Below are positions 27,549 to 36,033 of a stretch of DNA of 64,000 bases, piece after piece. Origin of the DNA: CAXXFQ01 sp963674475 (GTDB lineage: Bacteria > Planctomycetota > Planctomycetia > Pirellulales > Thermoguttaceae). A program made the translations under genes and the position numbers. How positions within the stretch are numbered: the first letter of the stretch is position 1; every line of letters starts with the position of its first letter. Below the pieces are notes generated by a model that was given only the letters and a program-made list of their open reading frames with translations, ran no database searches and had not been told where the DNA came from. The DNA lies in NCBI GenBank assembly GCA_963674475.2, contig CAXXFQ010000033.1, positions 372,001-436,000 on the forward strand, given 5' to 3'.

Positions 27549-28454
27549 TTATCTGTCAAAAAAACCGAGCTGCTCCAGATCGGCACGCAACGAACGAACC
27601 TCGTCGTCGGTCAGCCGCCGTTGGGGCAAGCGGCACGGGCCGAAGTCGAACCCCATCATCGTGAGAATCTGTTTCATCGCCGAGTGGAACGGGTAGCGGG
27701 CAACCGTCCGGACCAGTTCGACCGACTCGAGCTGTTTTTGACGGGCCCGATCCATGTCGCCCGCCTCGAACGCCTCAATGATTTCAAGATGTCCGGCCGC
27801 CGCGATATTGTAGGTGCTCCCGACCGCGCCGCGCGCGCCGGTCGCCATTGCGGCTAGCCACATCTCGTCACAGCCCCATAGTATGTCGAACCGGCCGTCG
27901 TCCAACGCCATGCAGGCCTGGAAATCGGGCACGAACGGATCGGAATATTTGATCCCTGCCAGGTTCGGAATTTTTTGCGATCCTTGGCGCAGCAGCTCGA
28001 CCATATCGAATCGCGTGCCGGTCATCGCCGGGATGTGATAGTAGTAAAACGGCAATTCGGGGGCCGCGGCGGCAATTCGGGCAATCAGACCGATCAGGTC
28101 GTCGAGCGAGGCGGGGCGAAAATAGGACGGCGCGTTGGCCGAGACGGCAGCGACGCCCAACCGCTGGGCAGCTTCGGCCAGTCGGCAGGATTCGTCGACG
28201 CAATTATGGCCGACCTGCACCACGACGGGCAACCGTCCGGCGGCCGTGTCGAAATAGGACTCGAGGACCGCCTGGCGTTCGCCGGTCGTGAGACTGGTCC
28301 CTTCGCCGGTCGTGCCGCAGACGTAGAGTCCGGAAACGGCCTGTTCGATCAAGTAGTCGACCATCGGTGCGACCTGGGACAGATTCAATTTCCCCTCGTC
28401 GGTCATCGGGGTGTACGTCGCGGCGACCAGCCCGTTCAGTCGTGGGTAGTTCAT
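27549..28454 (-). CDS. nanA: N-acetylneuraminate lyase
   Basis: 301-residue class I aldolase of the DapA/NanA family that splits N-acetylneuraminate into pyruvate and N-acetylmannosamine. It has GLYVCGTTGEGTSLT (NanA-type GTTGEG(x)S loop), the catalytic Tyr in PFYYYHIPAMTG, and the Schiff-base Lys in LAGIKYSDPFVPD. Start at the ATG at 28454 with AAGGA six bases upstream. DapA-type function is the alternative, but the epimerase downstream and the sialidase/GntR pair across the divergent promoter support sialic-acid breakdown. Confidence 0.9.
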   Translation of the reverse strand: MNYPRLNGLVAATYTPMTDEGKLNLSQVAPMVDYLIEQAVSGLYVCGTTGEGTSLTTGERQAVLESYFDTAAGRLPVVVQVGHNCVDESCRLAEAAQRLGVAAVSANAPSYFRPASLDDLIGLIARIAAAAPELPFYYYHIPAMTGTRFDMVELLRQGSQKIPNLAGIKYSDPFVPDFQACMALDDGRFDILWGCDEMWLAAMATGARGAVGSTYNIAAAGHLEIIEAFEAGDMDRARQKQLESVELVRTVARYPFHSAMKQILTMMGFDFGPCRLPQRRLTDDEVRSLRADLEQLGFFDR

Positions 28455-28601
28455 TTCATCCTTCTTGATCAATAAGTTGTATTCATTAAATGACTTACGG
28501 CGCTTTTTCTTGCCCGAATCCGGGACGTTTCCGAGAGGGCAAACCGATTAGTCCCACCGGGCGACCGAAAAGCGAAGCGGCACTTTTTTCTTGCCATCGG
28601 C

Positions 28602-28631
28602 TTGACGGGCCCGGACGGAGTGGCCTAGAAT
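28602..28631 (+). promoter_or_regulatory. Sigma-70-type promoter of the gntR-sialidase unit
   Basis: TTGACG (28602-28607), an 18-base spacer and TAGAAT (28626-28631) put the start near 28637, directly at the operator repeats. The same -35 hexamer and spacing are seen in the promoter at 18229. Confidence 0.75.
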
Positions 28632-28636
28632 TATCA

Positions 28637-28667
28637 ATGTTCGAACATGTTCGAACACGCTCGAACC
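28637..28667. promoter_or_regulatory. Three-copy operator, probably for the GntR/FadR regulator
   Basis: TGTTCGAACA-type palindromes at 28639-28646, 28649-28656 and a variant CTCGAAC at about 28659-28666 repeat with an exact 10-base period, one DNA turn. They begin a few bases after the -10 box and precede the regulator gene, as expected for self-repression. Confidence 0.75.
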
Positions 28668-28693
28668 TTTACTTTAGTCAGGAAATCCGGCCT

Positions 28694-29392
28694 GTGCAAC
28701 CCACGCTCACCGAAAAGTCCTATCAGATCCTCCGCGAAAAACTGTCTCACGGCGAGTTCGCGCCCGGGGCCCAGCTGGTCAATCGAACGCTGGCCAAAGA
28801 GATCGGCGTCAGCATGGCACCGGTCCGCGAGGCGATCAATCGGCTTTCCCAGGAAGGGGTTGTCGTTCAGGTACCCGGCGCGGGGGCGTTCGTTCGAGAA
28901 TTCAGCCTCCGCGAGCTGGAAGACGTCTATATCGTTCGCGAAGCGCTCGAAGGTTGTGCGGCGGCCGAGGCGGCCAAAAACGCGGCGCCCCGCGATATCG
29001 AAGCGCTTGATTCGATTTGTCGAGAGTGGCGTGTCTTGGTCCGTGCGATCGGCGACCGGCCCGAACAAAACACTTCGGTCGAACAAGCAGACCAGTGGGC
29101 CGATATCGACGAGCGGTTTCATCAACAGTTGGTCCGCGCGTCGGGAAACGGGCTGTTGGTCAAGATCGTTCTCGAAAACCGACTGATCGCGCGGGTCTTT
29201 ATGGCGCCCAAAGGGGCCCGCGAAAAAATCCCGTTCCGTCATGCGGCCTGGACCTGGAAAAACCACTGCGATTTACTCCGCGCCGTACGTCGTCGCGATC
29301 CCGAAGCGGCCCGACACCTTTCCGACGTCCAAATTCGCCGCGGACGACATAATGTCCTGGCCCTTTTAACCAAACAGACCACCGGTTTTTGA
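28694..29392 (+). CDS. GntR-family transcriptional regulator, FadR/FCD subgroup (NanR-like)
   Basis: 232 residues. The N-terminal winged helix (SYQILREKLSHGEFAPG, LAKEIGVSMAPVREAINRLSQEGVV) is followed by an all-helical FCD effector domain with likely metal/ligand residues in YIVREALEG, IDERFHQQLVRASG and WTWKNHCDLLRA. Start at the GTG at 28694 with AGGAAA upstream; the ATG at 28637 falls on the predicted transcript start and inside the operator. Divergent from nanA and upstream of a sialidase, so probably senses a sialic-acid metabolite. Confidence 0.88.
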   Translation: MQPTLTEKSYQILREKLSHGEFAPGAQLVNRTLAKEIGVSMAPVREAINRLSQEGVVVQVPGAGAFVREFSLRELEDVYIVREALEGCAAAEAAKNAAPRDIEALDSICREWRVLVRAIGDRPEQNTSVEQADQWADIDERFHQQLVRASGNGLLVKIVLENRLIARVFMAPKGAREKIPFRHAAWTWKNHCDLLRAVRRRDPEAARHLSDVQIRRGRHNVLALLTKQTTGF

Positions 29393-29449
29393 TCGTTTTT
29401 TGAAGACAAACGATTCCTCCCTTTTTCTTCCCTTGAAAGGAACTCTCCG

Positions 29450-30682
29450 ATGCAACGACGATTCATACCTGTTTTTCGGCTTGGCATCCCGACCGTTTTC
29501 TTGATGGTCACCGCGATCTGTGTGGTAGTTTTCTCAGCGTCAACTCAAGCGGCCGAGGCCCAGACTGCCGTTAGCCAGTTTCCCGTCACCGAAGGGGTTT
29601 CGATTCCGCTGATTGATCTCGACGGCCACACCGATCACCAAGTCGTCGTCGACCGGGAAAAGGGTCAATACTTGGGCCATCCGACCACGGTACTTTTGGA
29701 AGACGGGAAAACGATCCTTTGTGTCTATCCGAAAGGACACGGCAAGGGTGGAATCGTCTATAAGCGAAGCGCCGACGGCGGGCTCACCTGGAGCGACCGG
29801 TTGCCGACGCCCGAAAACTGGGTCACCAGCCGCGAGGTGCCGACGCTGCACCGGGTCATCGATCCGCAGGGGAAGAAGCGGATCATCATGTTCTCGGGCC
29901 TTTACCCGACCCGCATGGCGGTCACCGAAGACGACGGGGAAAACTGGAGCGAAATCAAGCCGGTCGGCGACTGGGGCGGCATCGTCGTGATGGGAACCGT
30001 CTTCGAGCTAAAGACCGGGCCGGGACATTACATGGCGTTGTTCCATGACGACGGACGCTATTTCCAAAAAGATTCGAAACAGGCCAAGCCGGTCGAATTC
30101 ACCCTTTTTAAAACCATCTCGACCGACGGCGGACTGACTTGGTCGTTCCCCGAGGCCATCTTGAAACGTGCCGACGTTCATCTCTGCGAACCGGGCGCGA
30201 TCCGCTCACCCGACGGACGCCGGCTGGCCGTTTTGTTGCGAGAAAACCGACGCGTGAAGAACTCACATATCATTTTCTCCGACGACGAGGGGAAAACGTG
30301 GAGCTCCCCGCGCGAGTTGCCCCTTTCGCTTACCGGCGACCGGCACACGGGCAAATACGCCCCGGACGGCCGTCTGTTCATCTCGTTCCGCGACCTTTCG
30401 CCCAAGCAATCGCCGAAAAGCCCGACCTGGGGCGATTGGGTCGGTTGGGTCGGAACGTTCGATGATCTGGTTCAAGGGCGGCCCGGGCAGTATCGGGTTC
30501 GTTTGAAGGACAACACGCGCGGCGCCGATTGTGCCTATCCGGGTGTCGAGGTCTTGCCTGACGGGACGTTTGTCACGACGACCTATGGCCACTGGGACAA
30601 GGGGGAAAAGCCGTACATTATGAGTGTGCGGTTTACACTCGACGAGCTGGACAAGATGGCCGAAGCGGCGAAAAAGAAATAA
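29450..30682 (+). CDS. Secreted exo-alpha-sialidase-like protein with Asp-box repeats
   Basis: 410 residues. A signal peptide to about residue 36 (ASTQAAEA) is followed by a six-bladed propeller. Four Asp-box motifs are visible: SADGGLTWSD, TEDDGENWSE, STDGGLTWSF and SDDEGKTWSS. VLLEDGKTILCVYPKGHGKGG and YAPDGRLFISFRDL fit the GH33/sialidase-like superfamily. It probably releases sialic acid outside the cell for the nanA-epimerase pathway; an arginine triad was not assigned with certainty. Ribosome site AAAGGAA, 57 bases after the regulator gene. A hairpin element follows its stop. Confidence 0.85.
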   Translation: MQRRFIPVFRLGIPTVFLMVTAICVVVFSASTQAAEAQTAVSQFPVTEGVSIPLIDLDGHTDHQVVVDREKGQYLGHPTTVLLEDGKTILCVYPKGHGKGGIVYKRSADGGLTWSDRLPTPENWVTSREVPTLHRVIDPQGKKRIIMFSGLYPTRMAVTEDDGENWSEIKPVGDWGGIVVMGTVFELKTGPGHYMALFHDDGRYFQKDSKQAKPVEFTLFKTISTDGGLTWSFPEAILKRADVHLCEPGAIRSPDGRRLAVLLRENRRVKNSHIIFSDDEGKTWSSPRELPLSLTGDRHTGKYAPDGRLFISFRDLSPKQSPKSPTWGDWVGWVGTFDDLVQGRPGQYRVRLKDNTRGADCAYPGVEVLPDGTFVTTTYGHWDKGEKPYIMSVRFTLDELDKMAEAAKKK

Positions 30683-30832
30683 AAACGGAAAAAATAAAAT
30701 AGAAAATAAAAAAGAGGGATTGCGCAGCAATCCCGTTCCAAAAAGTTTTTGGAGGAGAGTTTGAGAGGGGACAATTTTCAAAATGTCCCCTCTCATTTCG
30801 TAAATACAGGTGACGGCAAAGCCGTCACACCT
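30683..30832 (+). repeat. Composite 3'-end hairpin element A-B-C-D (site R4, first block)
   Basis: After the sialidase stop: A-rich tract, hairpin A (GGGATTGC-GCA-GCAATCCC, 30715-30733), B, palindrome C (GAGAGGGGACA..TGTCCCCTCTC, 30764-30795) and hairpin D (GTGACGGC-AAA-GCCGTCAC, 30810-30828) followed by T-rich sequence. Orientation follows the sialidase gene. Confidence 0.9.
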
Positions 30833-30874
30833 TTTTCCTTTCTTTTTGGACCAAGCAATTGTTCCTTTTATAAA

Positions 30875-30982
30875 TTAGGGGAAACCTTTCTGAAGAAAGG
30901 TCTCCCCTAAAACCCCTTCCAAAAACTTCTTTGTAGGTGCTTCCGCACCCAGGATAAAACCCGCTCCCGTTGGTCGCTGGTG
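30875..30982 (-). repeat. Mirror-image element F-E-B-G (site R4, second block)
   Basis: Read on the minus strand, after the archease stop: F (ACCAGCGACCAACGGGAGCG, about 30982-30958), E hairpin (GGTGC-GGAA-GCACC, 30949-30936), a B-like segment, then hairpin G (TTAGGGGAGACCTTTC..GAAAGGTTTCCCCTAA, 30910-30875). It belongs, by position and orientation, to the convergent archease gene. Confidence 0.85.
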
Positions 30983-31045
30983 CTTTCTCTTTAGATAGGT
31001 TCGCGGATTCTATTTTGGAAGTCCGCCCCCCTTTTCCAATCCCGA

Positions 31046-31465
31046 TCACAAATCCAAAATCACCTCGGCCAGCCAGCTTTGATCCGGCTGTTGTTCGAAG
31101 CGAATCTGGTGATAGGTGATCGCCTTGACGTCGTCCCCTTGCCGATGTCGGGCGTGGTCGAACCGTTCTCCCCAGGCGTTCGCGATAAGCCGATAACGGT
31201 CCTCCAATCGGACGTCGAAGCGAACGAACAGCTTTTCCTCGGTTTCAAAACGAAAGAGCAACTCGCCGAGCCAGTCAACCAAGAGGTTTTCATAGCTGTC
31301 AGCTTCGACGCTAAAGGCGGTTTGCTCTAATGGTTGTATCGCCGTTGGAAAATCGTCGACCAAGACGTCGAACAACGCGCAGGCCGCTTCTTCGAAAACC
31401 GCTGCGGGCGTTTCGGCTTGGATTCGCAGTCCCAGGTCGGCCGTATGCTCAAACCGCTGATACAT
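31046..31465 (-). CDS. Archease
   Basis: 139-residue protein of the archease family, which activates the RNA ligase RtcB by promoting guanylylation and metal loading. The start MYQRFEHTADLGLRIQAET and the metal-binding region with C-terminal Asp (EVILDL end) are characteristic, as is LLVDWLGELLFRFETE. Start at the ATG at 31465, since the extension to 31537 precedes the conserved HTADLG segment without a ribosome site. No rtcB lies in the window. Confidence 0.9.
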   Translation of the reverse strand: MYQRFEHTADLGLRIQAETPAAVFEEAACALFDVLVDDFPTAIQPLEQTAFSVEADSYENLLVDWLGELLFRFETEEKLFVRFDVRLEDRYRLIANAWGERFDHARHRQGDDVKAITYHQIRFEQQPDQSWLAEVILDL

Positions 31466-31601
31466 CTGGCGATTTCCCCAGCTTTTTAAAAGATGAATTC
31501 GAAACGGGGGCTTTGGTTCAGGTACGTAAAAAAACATCCCCCTTCTATTTTTTAGAAGAGAGATGTTTTTGTATCAATCCAAGATCCAATCGTTGGTTCG
31601 A

Positions 31602-32387
31602 TCAAATCGCGCTGAATTCGATGCGGCGGTCGGCCAGTTGGGACTGGAGCCGTTCGACCAGGCTGCTGTGCATCTGACTGACGCGGCTTTCGCTGAGATC
31701 CAACGTCGCGCCGACCTCTTTCATCGTCAGGTGTTCGTAATAATAGAGGATGATGATCAGCCGTTCCTTGCGATTGAGCCCTTTGGTGACCAGTCGCATC
31801 AGGTCGGTTTTCTGGACGCGTCGGGTCGGGTCTTCCCCTTTGTGGTCTTCGAGGATGTCGATCTCGCTGACTTCCTTCGAACTGTCCGTTTCCGACCACT
31901 TTTTATTGAGGCTGACCAGGTTGACCGCTTTGGCGTCGAGGATCAGTTTTTCAATTTCCGGAAGGCTCAATCCCATATGTTCGGCCAACTCTTGTTCGTT
32001 GGGTCGGCGTCCGAATTGGTCTTCCAACTGTTTGACCGCTTCGCCCAATTTTCGCGCCCGAGAACGGACCAAACGAGGGACCCAGTCGGTGTTGCGAAGT
32101 TCGTCAAGCATGGCACCGCGGATTCGCGGGACACAATAGGTTTCGAACTTGACGCCACGCGTAAGGTCGTACGCTTCAATGGCGTCCATAAGACCAAAAA
32201 CGCCGGCCGAGATCAAATCGTCCAGATCGACTCCTTGCGGCAGACGCGACCAGACTCGCTCGCCATGATAGCGAACCAGCGGCATATACCGTTCGATAAG
32301 GGTATTGCGAAGTTCGGGAGTCGGTTTTTCTTTATAAGTTTTCCACAGTAGGGCGGCTTCTTCGGCGGCGGTAAGCGTTTCGACCAT
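31602..32387 (-). CDS. RNA polymerase sigma factor, FliA/WhiG family
   Basis: 261-residue sigma-70-type factor lacking region 1. Region 2 is YMPLVRYHGERVWSRLPQGV with DLDDLISAGVFGLMDAIEAYD and FETYCVPRIRGAMLDELR, diagnostic for the sigma-28/WhiG group. Region 3 lies around NEQELAEHMGLSLPEIEKL, and region 4 is RKERLIIILYYYEHLTMKEVGATLDLSESRVSQMHSSL. The ATG at 32387 has GGAGG upstream. In this group targets are often flagellar or developmental genes; none is adjacent, so the regulon is unknown. Confidence 0.93.
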   Translation of the reverse strand: MVETLTAAEEAALLWKTYKEKPTPELRNTLIERYMPLVRYHGERVWSRLPQGVDLDDLISAGVFGLMDAIEAYDLTRGVKFETYCVPRIRGAMLDELRNTDWVPRLVRSRARKLGEAVKQLEDQFGRRPNEQELAEHMGLSLPEIEKLILDAKAVNLVSLNKKWSETDSSKEVSEIDILEDHKGEDPTRRVQKTDLMRLVTKGLNRKERLIIILYYYEHLTMKEVGATLDLSESRVSQMHSSLVERLQSQLADRRIEFSAI

Positions 32388-32850
32388 CAAATCCTCCGTG
32401 ATCGTGCTTCGGTGTTTCCCATCCTTGGGGGGGGTGATGAGTCCAGTCGGTTCCTTTCAATCCGAAGCGATCGCTCATTCCTTTGAGCATTTCGAACAGA
32501 AAGAAAAGACTGGATTCGGTTTATCGTCCAGTACGAGGGCGAGAGTTAAGTGAAAATACGGAGAATTTTCGCATTACTCAGGAAATCCCAATGAGGCGGT
32601 TTGTGATAAGTCGTTTTTACGCAAACATTTAGAAATCTGGAAGGAATGGGGATTTTGCGTAAAGCGCCCCGTGTTTAGTTGCGAAACCGAACAAGAATGG
32701 GCAATTCGGGTAAACTCAAAGAACTTTTCTTGAAAAAACTTAAGGGTATTTCGGCAAAAAAAGGCTCGTTGACACCTACGCCCTAGGGCGATAGAGTCGA
32801 AGGTTGGAAGATCGAAGACCTCAGGCAAAACTTCATTTTAAGAGCAAATC
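32388..32850. other. Divergent intergenic region
   Basis: Lies between the sigma factor and cupin genes. No gene or repeat is recognised; it should hold promoters for both. Confidence 0.4.
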
Positions 32851-33237
32851 ATGAAAGTAGCCCATTACGAACAGATCGAGTCGACCGCCGTCGACATGGA
32901 AGGGGCCGTCGGGTGCCGGATTCGATGTTTGATCGGCGAGGCGGACCGAGCGCCCAGTTTTACCATGCGGCAGTTTGAAATCGCTCCCGGGGGAAACACG
33001 CCCAAACATACCCATCCTCACGAACACGAGGTTTTTGTCCTCGACGGCGAAGGGACCGTCTTGGAAGGGGACGTCGAACGGCCGATCCGCGCTGGCTACG
33101 CGGTCTTCGTTCCGCCGAGCCAACTTCATCAATTTTGCAATACGGGGACTCGTCCCTTGTCGTTTCTCTGTCTGATTCCGCACCCCTTGCGCGGGATGGG
33201 CGGGGTCTGTACGGCCGCCTGTGATTGTGGTGGATAA
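32851..33237 (+). CDS. Cupin-domain protein
   Basis: 128-residue single-domain cupin. Metal-binding motif 1 is GGNTPKHTHPHEHEVFVLDGEG, read here as HTH..HEHE, and motif 2 is VPPSQLHQFCNTG. The tail GGVCTAACDCGG is cysteine-rich, which could bind metal but is not part of the cupin fold. Family roles range from sugar isomerases to dioxygenases and storage proteins; nothing in the context narrows this. Confidence 0.88.
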   Translation: MKVAHYEQIESTAVDMEGAVGCRIRCLIGEADRAPSFTMRQFEIAPGGNTPKHTHPHEHEVFVLDGEGTVLEGDVERPIRAGYAVFVPPSQLHQFCNTGTRPLSFLCLIPHPLRGMGGVCTAACDCGG

Positions 33238-33287
33238 CACGTGTTCTAAAGTGAAACAGCGCGTTCACCCGCATGCAGGTAGCGTGT

Positions 33288-33345
33288 TTTCCCTGAGGGG
33301 TAAACGCGTGGCAACAACGCCGTTTTCAGCGAGAATCGGTATAAT
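33288..33345 (+). repeat. Leader motif shared with the ispD upstream region
   Basis: TGTTTTCCCTGAGGGGTAAAC, then CGCGTGGCAACAACGCCGTTTT and CGAGAATCGGTATAA, closely resemble 45623-45678 (TGTTTCCCGAGGGGCAAAC ... GTTTTAAACGAGAATTGGTG). Both begin with a GTTT-CCC..GGG-AAAC hairpin. The copy here ends three bases before the next gene's start codon. Confidence 0.5.
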
Positions 33346-33347
33346 AA

Positions 33348-34151
33348 ATGATTACCAGTCTTCAAAACCCGCGGGTCAAAGCGACCGTACGTCTGCGTGA
33401 CGGACGCCATCGGCAGAAACAGGGCCGCTTCCTGATCGATGGGCTTCGTGAAATCGACCGGGCCCTGATCGGCGGGTTCAAATTGGAGACGGCCTATTAT
33501 TGCTCGGAATATTGCCAGCCGACCGAGACGGCCGATCTGCTGAAACGGCTTGCCGAGAAACAGGCCGATCTCTGTGAGGTCAGCGCCGAGGTTTTTGCCA
33601 AGATGGCTTTCGGGCATCGTCTCGAAGGGATCGTCGCGGTCGCCGAAATACCCCGACGCACGTTGGAGGAATTCGAATCGCCGAAGAATCCGTTTCTGGC
33701 GGTGATCGAGGGGGTTGAGAAACCGGGCAACTTGGGCGCCATCTTACGCAGCGCCGACGCGGCCGGGGTCGACGCGGTCATTGTGGCCGACGGTCGAACC
33801 GACCTGTTCAACCCCAACGCGATCCGAGCCAGTCTGGGGACGATTTTTACCGTCCCGCTGTTCGAAGCGACTGCCGAAGAGACGCTCGATTGGTTGCGCC
33901 GTGCGAAAATCGAGCTCTTCGCCGCGCGGGTCGACGGGTCGGTCCCTTATACCCAAGTGGACTACTCCGGACCGTCGGCCGTCGTTTTGGGCTCCGAAGC
34001 GCACGGTCTGACCGAGTTTTGGTCGGCCGAAGTGACCCGCGCGATCCGGCTTCCGATGTTGGGTGTGGCCGATAGTCTGAATCTCTCGGTCACGGCGGCC
34101 GTCTTGTTCTATGAGGCGTTGCGCCAACGACATCTGTCGAAAAAAGCCTAG
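33348..34151 (+). CDS. TrmH/SpoU-family RNA 2'-O-ribose methyltransferase
   Basis: 267 residues. The N-terminal substrate-binding domain (MITSLQNPRVKATVRLRDGR, QGRFLIDGLREIDRAL) precedes a SPOUT fold with the knot motifs GVEKPGNLGAILRSADAAG, VVLGSEAHGL and LGVADSLNLSVTAAVLFYE. It transfers a methyl group from SAM to a ribose 2'-OH in rRNA or tRNA; the site cannot be named. No Shine-Dalgarno site is obvious; the shared leader motif runs up to the ATG. Confidence 0.93.
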   Translation: MITSLQNPRVKATVRLRDGRHRQKQGRFLIDGLREIDRALIGGFKLETAYYCSEYCQPTETADLLKRLAEKQADLCEVSAEVFAKMAFGHRLEGIVAVAEIPRRTLEEFESPKNPFLAVIEGVEKPGNLGAILRSADAAGVDAVIVADGRTDLFNPNAIRASLGTIFTVPLFEATAEETLDWLRRAKIELFAARVDGSVPYTQVDYSGPSAVVLGSEAHGLTEFWSAEVTRAIRLPMLGVADSLNLSVTAAVLFYEALRQRHLSKKA

Positions 34152-34219
34152 TTTTCTCGACTGAAAGGCCACTTTTTATTCTCTTTTGGAGTAAACCTTT
34201 CGGTTTACAGAGGTTGCCT

Positions 34220-34993
34220 TTATTGAAAATCGGGCGATCGTTTTTCCCAAAACGCCCCGATCCCTTCCCGAGCCTCGGGGCCCTCGTAGACCGCGCGTCG
34301 GAGCGATTCGATTTGGTCGATCTGCTCTTGGGACAGCGGTTGACTTGACGTAGAGAGACGAATCGTCTCTTTGAGCAGCCTTAGACACGAAGGGGCGCCG
34401 GCCTTGATATGGGCGGCCAACTCGTCGGTCGCCGCGTCGAGTTGCTCGCGGGGAACGAGCCGGTGGACCAGACCGAAATGGTAGGCCCGTTCGGCCGAGA
34501 GAGGCGCGGCGGTCAGAAACATTTCGCGAACAATCCGCGCCGGAAGCGATTGCAGAGCGAGTTGGATGCCCGGACGGTCATAGGCGACGCCCCATTTGGC
34601 CGGGGTCAGCGAGAAGGTCGCGCAAGGTTCGGCAATCGCCAAGTCGCAAGCCATCACCAGTTCGCATCCGCCCCCGTACGCGGCCCCCTCGACCAGGGCG
34701 ATCGTCGGTATTTCGTAGCGTTGGATTTGTCGCAAAAGAAAACGCAGACGGGAGTTTTCGGGCAACGGGTCGCGACCGTCGGTCGGAGCCGCCTTGAGGT
34801 CGTAACCGGCCGAAAAGACCTTCGAGCCCGGCAGCGCGCGAAGCACGACCACTCGCGCCCGGACGTCGGCAAAATGGTCCAAGCCGCTTAGAATCGAATC
34901 GAGCATCTCCCGACCAAGCCGGTGATGACGCCGGGGATCGTCAAGCGTCAGAGTGCCTACGGAATCGGCCAGTTCACAACGTACCAAACTCAT
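34220..34993 (-). CDS. Enoyl-CoA hydratase/isomerase family protein, methylmalonyl-CoA decarboxylase-like
   Basis: 257-residue crotonase-fold protein. The oxyanion-hole segments are VFSAGYDLKAAP and EGAAYGGGCELVMACDLAIA. The stretch ATFSLTPAKWGVAYDRPGIQ and the C-terminus LRRAVYEGPEAREGIGAFWEKRSPDF closely follow E. coli ScpB (methylmalonyl-CoA decarboxylase) as I remember it, so decarboxylation of methylmalonyl-CoA to propionyl-CoA is the best guess. The ATG at 34993 matches the family start. It is the last gene of the rimO-pgsA-CPBP run, 42 bases after its neighbour. Confidence 0.82.
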   Translation of the reverse strand: MSLVRCELADSVGTLTLDDPRRHHRLGREMLDSILSGLDHFADVRARVVVLRALPGSKVFSAGYDLKAAPTDGRDPLPENSRLRFLLRQIQRYEIPTIALVEGAAYGGGCELVMACDLAIAEPCATFSLTPAKWGVAYDRPGIQLALQSLPARIVREMFLTAAPLSAERAYHFGLVHRLVPREQLDAATDELAAHIKAGAPSCLRLLKETIRLSTSSQPLSQEQIDQIESLRRAVYEGPEAREGIGAFWEKRSPDFQ

Positions 34994-35035
34994 CTCGTTC
35001 CAATCAATCTCTTGCCGAGAGTACAAACCGTTTTC

Positions 35036-35950
35036 TTAAGGGGTGATCGCTTTCGTCGTCATGGCCATTTGCCAAAGCATCAACATGCTAAAACCGTTGA
35101 GCGACATATGCAGCGCGATCGCCGGGACAATCCGGTGGGTTCGAAGGTAAAGGGTTCCGGCCAACAGCGAGAAGAAAAACAACGGGATCGGGTCGACGGC
35201 AAGCCACTCGGGGAAAAGATCGAACAGGAACTTCTGTGCGGAAAAAAGCGGAATGGAGATGGCCAAAAAGGCTACCACCCCCGTGAAAAGATCCCGGCCG
35301 AGCGACGGAAGGGAAAAACCCAGGTCTCGCGCCGTCGCGCCGCGGACCTTCACGGCCCAGACGATTCCGAAGAGGATCGTGAAAATTCCTACCACGGCGT
35401 TGAGCAAAAGCAACTTTCCCAGGGCGTCGAGATCATCGACCGTTTGGCCGACTCGAAAGTGCATCATCGCGAATAAAAACGAGGTCAACACCACCGGCAT
35501 CGTTCCCCATCGGGCCAACTGCCAAAAAGGATGAGTGTGCCGTTTATGTCGGTCGACCTTTTCGAGCCAGCCTTGCAGAAAGAGCCGAAAAAGAATCTCC
35601 TCGACCAGCGGTGCGACTACGACCGCGACCACGACGGCCAACCAGATCATCGCCGGCTTCCCTTCGAGGACGAAGTGGATCAGCGGGTGTGTCGTGGTGC
35701 CTGAATCCGTGCTAACTGACTCGGGAACCGGGGACGCTTGCCCGTCGGTATAGAGGACAACGGCGAAAACGTTTAGCATGAGATATATCATGAACAACAA
35801 CGCCAGATCGAAACCGTTCCACGGGACGTCACGTCGCGACTCGATCTTCAGGAGCGGTTTTTTTTGAGCATACCTCGTCAACAGATAGGCCCAGGCCGCG
35901 AAAACGGAGACGAAAAAGACGAGGGCAAAGAGGTTCATTGCCACGTGCAC
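35036..35950 (-). CDS. CPBP-family intramembrane metalloprotease
   Basis: 304-residue membrane protein with about eight hydrophobic helices. The CAAX/Abi (CPBP) motifs are present: motif 1 APLVEEILFRLFLQGWLE (EExxxR), motif 2 FAMMHFRVG, and motif 3 ALHMSLNGFSM. Bacterial members process membrane peptides or confer bacteriocin immunity. Start at the GTG at 35950, which has AAAGGAGGT at ideal distance; an ATG four codons later (35938) is the alternative. Between pgsA and the crotonase gene on the same strand. Confidence 0.88.
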   Translation of the reverse strand: MHVAMNLFALVFFVSVFAAWAYLLTRYAQKKPLLKIESRRDVPWNGFDLALLFMIYLMLNVFAVVLYTDGQASPVPESVSTDSGTTTHPLIHFVLEGKPAMIWLAVVVAVVVAPLVEEILFRLFLQGWLEKVDRHKRHTHPFWQLARWGTMPVVLTSFLFAMMHFRVGQTVDDLDALGKLLLLNAVVGIFTILFGIVWAVKVRGATARDLGFSLPSLGRDLFTGVVAFLAISIPLFSAQKFLFDLFPEWLAVDPIPLFFFSLLAGTLYLRTHRIVPAIALHMSLNGFSMLMLWQMAMTTKAITP

Positions 35951-36033
35951 GTTCGTACCTCCTTTCCGCGATTCCGAAATCTTGAAATGCGAGAAACCCT
36001 GATGCCTCAAAACCCCGGGGAGGGGAGAAGGCC

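Noticed and set aside
33246..33617. Minus-strand 123-residue frame opposite the TrmH-type gene start
   Set aside because: Shadow frame of the methyltransferase and its leader; no supporting features.
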